Assembly: GCA_021777365.1 (NCBI GenBank) | Contig: JAJYDP010000137.1 | Location: 1-9,900 of the forward strand | Length of the DNA stretch: 9,900 nucleotides | Reading direction: 5' to 3' | From: Chloroflexota bacterium | GTDB taxonomy: Bacteria; Chloroflexota; Limnocylindria; Limnocylindrales; CSP1-4 | Shown: piece by piece, positions 6,390 through 9,900 of the stretch | How positions within the stretch are numbered: the first letter of the stretch is position 1 | How the letters are laid out: every line of letters begins with the position of its first letter | Made by a program: the position numbers and the translations under genes | Notes under the pieces: model-generated | Database searches by the model: none | Seen by the model: only the letters and a program-made list of their open reading frames with translations | Told to the model about the DNA's origin: nothing

Positions 6390-7217
6390 TCAGGCACGGT
6401 CGGCGTCCGCGGGGATCCCGATCGGCGCGACGAGCACCCGGCCCGCCAGCGCGCGCCCGTTCCTGGTCTGGAGCCCCACTTTCGGCCGGTGGAAGGTGAT
6501 GGTCACGTCCGCCTTCACGACCGGGTCCGAAGGGTCACCGCTGGTCAGGTCGAGGGCGGTGGGCGTGTCCACCGCGAGCACCGGCACCCCCGCCGCGTGG
6601 GCGCGCCGGACGAGGTCCACCGCGCTGCGGATCGGCTCGCGCAGCTCACCGTGGATGCCGGTGCCGAGCAGGGCATCCACCACGACCGAGGCCTTCTCGA
6701 TCCCCTGGGCGAGCATCTGCACGTCACGCGGCTGGCCCGCGTGGATCCGCTCGGCGTCGGGCACGTTGGCCAGCGCGTCCCAGTTGCGGGCCGCGTCGGG
6801 TGTGGCGGGCCGCGGTTCCGTGGCGACGAGCACGACGGCCACGCGGAGCCCGGCACGCGCGATGTGCCGCGCCGCCACGCAGCCGTCGCCGCCGTTGTTC
6901 CCGGGACCGGCGAGCACCAGAACGGGCCCCCTGCCCAGCCGTTCGGTGGTGGCGAGCAGCGCCCGGATCGCGGCCGCCGTCGCGGCGCCTGCCTGCTCCA
7001 TCAGCCAGCGGCCGCTGGTTCCCAGGAGCTGGGCGCGGTGATCCGCACCCCGCATCTCCTCGGCCGTCATCGCGGGCCGGGCGGCGGTCTCCCGCCAGTG
7101 GACCGCGAGCTCGTCGAGGTCGAGAGGCGTGCCGCGAAGCGCCGGGTCCTCCGCGGGTAGCGGCGTGGGCGCGGGCACGGGCGGGCGGGCGGGCGCCGGG
7201 TCGGACATGGGCGGCAT
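6390..7217 (-). CDS. nnrE: NAD(P)H-hydrate epimerase, stand-alone YjeF N-terminal domain protein
   Basis: A 275-residue protein with the Rossmann-like YjeF N-terminal domain, which interconverts the R and S forms of hydrated NAD(P)H so that a partner dehydratase can repair them. Evidence: TAEEMRGADHRA (51-62), which matches the usual beginning of the domain; GPGNNGGDGCVAARHI (104-119); VVDALLGTGIHGELREPI (179-196); and ADVTITFHRPKVGL (236-249). The protein ends after this domain, so the C-terminal ADP/ATP-dependent dehydratase domain found in many bacterial fusions is absent and must be encoded elsewhere if present. The segment normally reading D-x-PSG-x-D reads DTPTALD (217-223), an odd substitution. 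Residues 1-47 are a Pro/Ala-rich extension. No clear ribosome binding site precedes the ATG at 7217 or the second ATG at 7208, so the start is uncertain; M50 would give the minimal domain. Confidence 0.85.
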   Translation of the reverse strand: MPPMSDPAPARPPVPAPTPLPAEDPALRGTPLDLDELAVHWRETAARPAMTAEEMRGADHRAQLLGTSGRWLMEQAGAATAAAIRALLATTERLGRGPVLVLAGPGNNGGDGCVAARHIARAGLRVAVVLVATEPRPATPDAARNWDALANVPDAERIHAGQPRDVQMLAQGIEKASVVVDALLGTGIHGELREPIRSAVDLVRRAHAAGVPVLAVDTPTALDLTSGDPSDPVVKADVTITFHRPKVGLQTRNGRALAGRVLVAPIGIPADADRA

Positions 7218-7301
7218 GATGGCGCATAGCGTGCCACATGGCGCGACCGGAGGGCCGGATTCGAGTGCGCGGAACCCGGTCCGGGCGTGCCTCGGCCGGT
7301 C

Positions 7302-7345
7302 CGGACAGGTGGCGCCGACGCCCTCGCGGCGGACAGGTGGCGCCG
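7302..7345. repeat. Perfect 16-bp direct repeat between ppc and nnrE
   Basis: CGGACAGGTGGCGCCG occurs at 7302-7317 and again at 7330-7345, 12 bp apart and 28 bp start to start, in the 145-bp spacer after the ppc stop and before the nnrE start. It includes the palindrome GGCGCC. It could be a pair of regulator-binding sites upstream of nnrE, part of a family of genomic repeats, or a small local duplication. No promoter hexamers stand out around it. Confidence 0.65.
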
Positions 7346-7362
7346 GCCCGGGCGGCGTTGGG

Positions 7363-9900
7363 TCAGCCGGTCCCCTGGAGGCCGGCCGCCACCCCGTTGA
7401 CGGTCAGCCGGATCACGCGCTGGATCCGGTCGCGGGAGGGATCGCCGGGCGGGAGAGCGCGGAGCCTCGCCAGCAGGCGGACCTGGACCTCGCTCAGCGG
7501 CTCCACGTACGGGTTGCGCAGCTCGATGCTGTGCTGCAGGACCGGCGATCCGTCAAGGAGCCGCGCGCGTCCGGTGACGGCCAGCAGACCGGCGACGCTC
7601 CGCTCGAACTCCGTCCGGATCGCGTCCCAGATCCGGTCGGTCCCCGGCACGTCCCGGGCCAGGCCCGCGTAGGACGCGGCCACGCCAAGGTCGACCTTGG
7701 CCAGCACCATCTCGGCGTTGTCGAGGGTGGACGTGAAGAACGGCCATTCCGCGTACATCGCGCGGAGCTCGCGCAGCCCTCCCTCGCCGTGCCGCTGGAG
7801 GAACGCCTCAAGCGCGCAGCCGAGGCCGTACCAGCCCGGGACGAAGGCGCGGCTCTGGGACCAGGCGAAGACCCACGGGATCGCGCGCAGGGCATCCAGC
7901 GCGGGTACCGGACCCGTCCCGGCAGGGAGTGCCGGGGCAGGCGCGGATGGGCGGCCCTCTCCGGTCGCCGGTCCCCGCGGGGTCGCCCCGTCGTCTTCCC
8001 CGGCGGCCGTCCCCGCCCGGGCCGCCGGCCGCGACCCGATGTTGAGCCCTGCGATCTCGCTGATCGGCGTGGCGGCCGCGAAGTAGGCGGCCAGGGCGGG
8101 CTCGTCCCAGACCAGGCCGCGGTACGCCACCCGCGCCGCGTCGGCGAGCTCGTCCATGGTGGCACTCCACCGTGCCGCCGCGGCCGCGACGCGCCCATCG
8201 TGCTCGGGAACGGAGGCCCCGATGACCGCGTGGGTCGCCTGCTCGAGCTGGCGAAGCGCGATGGCGGGATTGCCGTAGTGCGCCGCGATCACCTCCCCCT
8301 GCTCGGTCAGCTTCAGCCGCCCGCGGACGGATCCGGCGGCCATGGCCAGGATCGCCCGGTTGGTGGGACCACCACCGCGACCGATGGCTCCGCCCCGGCC
8401 GTGGAACAGCGTCAGCTCGATCCCCGCCTCCGCGGCGACCTCGGCCAGCGCGGCCTGCGCCCGGTGCAGCGCCCACGCGGCGGGCAGGAACCCGGACTCC
8501 TTGTTCGAGTCGGAGTAGCCGAGCATCACCTCCTGTCGGCCGCCCCGCCCGGCGAGGTGCTCCCGGTACCAGGGGGCCCGCAGCAGCGCACGCAGGAACC
8601 CGCCCGCCCCTTCCAGCGTGTCGAGCGATTCGAGGAGCGGCACGACGTCGATGCGATCGGCCAGGCCACCGACGGGATCGGCGATCGCCGCGAGATCCAG
8701 CACGGCGCGCACGTCCTCCGGCCCGCGCGTGAAGCTGATCACGTATCGACGGCAGGCGTGCTCGCCGAAGTCGCGCTGGAGGTCGGCGATGGCTGCGAAG
8801 GTGTCCAGCACCTCCTCGACCGTGACGCCGGGCGACGCCTCGGCTCGATGGTCCGCCCCTGCCCGGAGCAGCCCCAGGGCCCGCTCGTGCACCCCCGAGT
8901 GCTGCCGCACCTCGAGCTCCGCGAGGTGGAACCCGAAGGTCTCCACCTGCCAGGCGAACTCCTGGACCTCGCCCCAGGCCAGGCGGCCGGCGCCGGCGCC
9001 GGCCAGGGTGTCCTGGATCATGCGCAGGTCGGCCAGGAGCTCCGCCGGCCCGGCGTACCCGCAATCCGCGCCGCCCTCCCGCACCGCGGCCGGTCCGGCG
9101 CTGTGCCCAGCCTCGGAGGCGTCCGGCGCGCGTCCGGGGATCGGCGCGACGTCCGCCGCGGGTCCGGGCCCGACGAGCCGCATCCGCGTGCAGCGCAGCC
9201 GCTCACCGATGTGCCCGAACACGCGGCGGTACGGCTCGGATGCGAACCGGCGTTCCAGTTCGCGTGCCATCCCCGGGTGACGCCGGGCCTGGGCGGCCAG
9301 CCAGGCGTCGAGCGCCGGGGGCGTGGGCACCCGCGTCGTGGAGATCGAGACGGTCTGCAGCAGGCGCTCCGCGACGTGCTCGTACGCCCGCAGGACGTGG
9401 TCGGCCTGGATGCGCATGGCGGCCCGGGTGACGTCGGCCGTCACGTTCGGGTTGCCATCCCGGTCGCCGCCGATCCAGCTCCCCCAGTGCAGGAACGCGG
9501 GGACGCGCGGCGGACGGGTCCCGGTCCTGCCCGCGTCCGAGCCGCCATCCAGAGGGACCAGCCGGACCTCCGGCGGAGCGGCGGCGGCACTCGCCGCGCT
9601 CTCGGCACTCCCGGCGGCGCGCCGCCCGGTGTCGTCCGCGGGCAGCATGTCGAGGGCCGCGTCGAGCGCGCGCATCACGCGGGGCGCGACCCCGAAGAGC
9701 GTCGCGTCGAAGAAGACCATCGCCGAGCGGACCTCGTCCAGCGGAGACGGACGCTCCTCGCGCAGGTCGTCGGTCTGCCAGAGGATCGTGATCGCCTCGC
9801 GCAGCCTGCGTCGCACCTCGCGGTCCTCCCGTGGGGCCATCCGCGGGTCGTCCAGCCGGTCGAGCAGCTCGTACGCCCGCCGGAGCGCCACCAGGACCGT
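7363..9900 (-). CDS. ppc: Phosphoenolpyruvate carboxylase, missing only the N-terminus (runs off the window)
   Basis: Carboxylates PEP with bicarbonate to oxaloacetate, replenishing the TCA cycle in the cytoplasm. The frame is open to base 9900, so the true start and the N-terminal TAHPTE region lie outside; the GTG at 9891 is not a credible start. Numbering residues from that GTG, visible motifs are GGDRDGNPNVTADVTRA (141-157), LGYSDSNKESGF (457-468), FHGRGGAIGRGGGPTNRA (496-513), LTEQGEVI (528-535), GSRPAAR (619-625), LRAIPWVFAWSQSR (668-681) and the family C-terminus LTVNGVAAG. The known catalytic histidine and arginines of the glycine-rich loop are present. Three low-complexity Ala/Gly/Pro/Asp insertions interrupt the fold: about 85-130, 241-279 and 626-665. 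The third follows SRPAAR, where other enzymes have only a short linker. The enzyme appears intact despite these. A 145-bp spacer separates it from nnrE. Confidence 0.96.
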   Translation of the reverse strand, partial: TVLVALRRAYELLDRLDDPRMAPREDREVRRRLREAITILWQTDDLREERPSPLDEVRSAMVFFDATLFGVAPRVMRALDAALDMLPADDTGRRAAGSAESAASAAAAPPEVRLVPLDGGSDAGRTGTRPPRVPAFLHWGSWIGGDRDGNPNVTADVTRAAMRIQADHVLRAYEHVAERLLQTVSISTTRVPTPPALDAWLAAQARRHPGMARELERRFASEPYRRVFGHIGERLRCTRMRLVGPGPAADVAPIPGRAPDASEAGHSAGPAAVREGGADCGYAGPAELLADLRMIQDTLAGAGAGRLAWGEVQEFAWQVETFGFHLAELEVRQHSGVHERALGLLRAGADHRAEASPGVTVEEVLDTFAAIADLQRDFGEHACRRYVISFTRGPEDVRAVLDLAAIADPVGGLADRIDVVPLLESLDTLEGAGGFLRALLRAPWYREHLAGRGGRQEVMLGYSDSNKESGFLPAAWALHRAQAALAEVAAEAGIELTLFHGRGGAIGRGGGPTNRAILAMAAGSVRGRLKLTEQGEVIAAHYGNPAIALRQLEQATHAVIGASVPEHDGRVAAAAARWSATMDELADAARVAYRGLVWDEPALAAYFAAATPISEIAGLNIGSRPAARAGTAAGEDDGATPRGPATGEGRPSAPAPALPAGTGPVPALDALRAIPWVFAWSQSRAFVPGWYGLGCALEAFLQRHGEGGLRELRAMYAEWPFFTSTLDNAEMVLAKVDLGVAASYAGLARDVPGTDRIWDAIRTEFERSVAGLLAVTGRARLLDGSPVLQHSIELRNPYVEPLSEVQVRLLARLRALPPGDPSRDRIQRVIRLTVNGVAAGLQGTG
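8985..9004. repeat. Perfect 20-bp GC palindrome inside ppc
   Basis: The 20 bases starting GGCCGGCGCC equal their own reverse complement. They arise from overlapping GCCGGC/GGCGCC units and encode the GAGAG stretch at residues 298-302 of the visible ppc product. It is most likely a by-product of codon choice for Gly-Ala repeats in a GC-rich genome. Confidence 0.6.

Noticed and set aside
4455..7160. A 901-codon open frame on the plus strand.
   Set aside because: It runs antisense to lpdA, the small membrane gene and nnrE, and its product is a Arg/His/Gly/Pro-rich string with no family motif. Long antisense frames are expected at this GC content because stop codons are rare.
7255..7280. A T-loop-like ACTCGAATCC string on the minus strand, suggesting a tRNA.
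   Set aside because: No matching 5-bp stem, anticodon arm or acceptor stem could be found around it.

Overview
The window is a GC-rich bacterial chromosomal segment of ordinary metabolic genes, and every credible gene lies on the minus strand. Very high GC, frequent GTG starts, strong GGAGG-type ribosome binding sites and long Ala/Gly/Pro-rich insertions suggest a high-GC lineage such as Actinomycetota or a high-GC Chloroflexota (Limnocylindria- or Thermomicrobia-like). No 16S gene or other marker is present, so the phylum is an inference. I see no tRNA, rRNA, CRISPR array, transposase or phage gene.

Read in the direction of transcription (from position 9900 down to 1), the first block is phosphoenolpyruvate carboxylase (ppc, N-terminus outside the window). 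A 145-bp spacer with a perfect 16-bp direct repeat follows. Next come a stand-alone NAD(P)H-hydrate epimerase (nnrE) and a small two-helix membrane protein of unknown function. PEP carboxylase refills the TCA cycle and NnrE repairs damaged nicotinamide cofactor, so these are housekeeping functions.

After a ~250-bp spacer with a plausible promoter comes a complete branched-chain 2-oxoacid dehydrogenase operon: E3 (dihydrolipoyl dehydrogenase), E1 alpha, E1 beta, a 580-nt stretch without a convincing gene, E2 (dihydrolipoyl acyltransferase), and the start of lipA (lipoyl synthase), which is cut by the window edge. E1 decarboxylates the 2-oxoacid with thiamine diphosphate, E2 passes the acyl group to CoA on its lipoyl arm, and E3 reoxidises the arm with NAD+. 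LipA completes the lipoyl cofactor on which E2 depends, so cofactor synthesis sits beside the enzyme that uses it.

I find no clearly new biological system. The items most worth a second look are the 580-nt gap with repeats and inverted repeats inside an otherwise tight operon, the 16-bp direct repeat between ppc and nnrE, the low-complexity insertions in PEP carboxylase (one directly after an active-site arginine motif), and the altered signature motif in NnrE.
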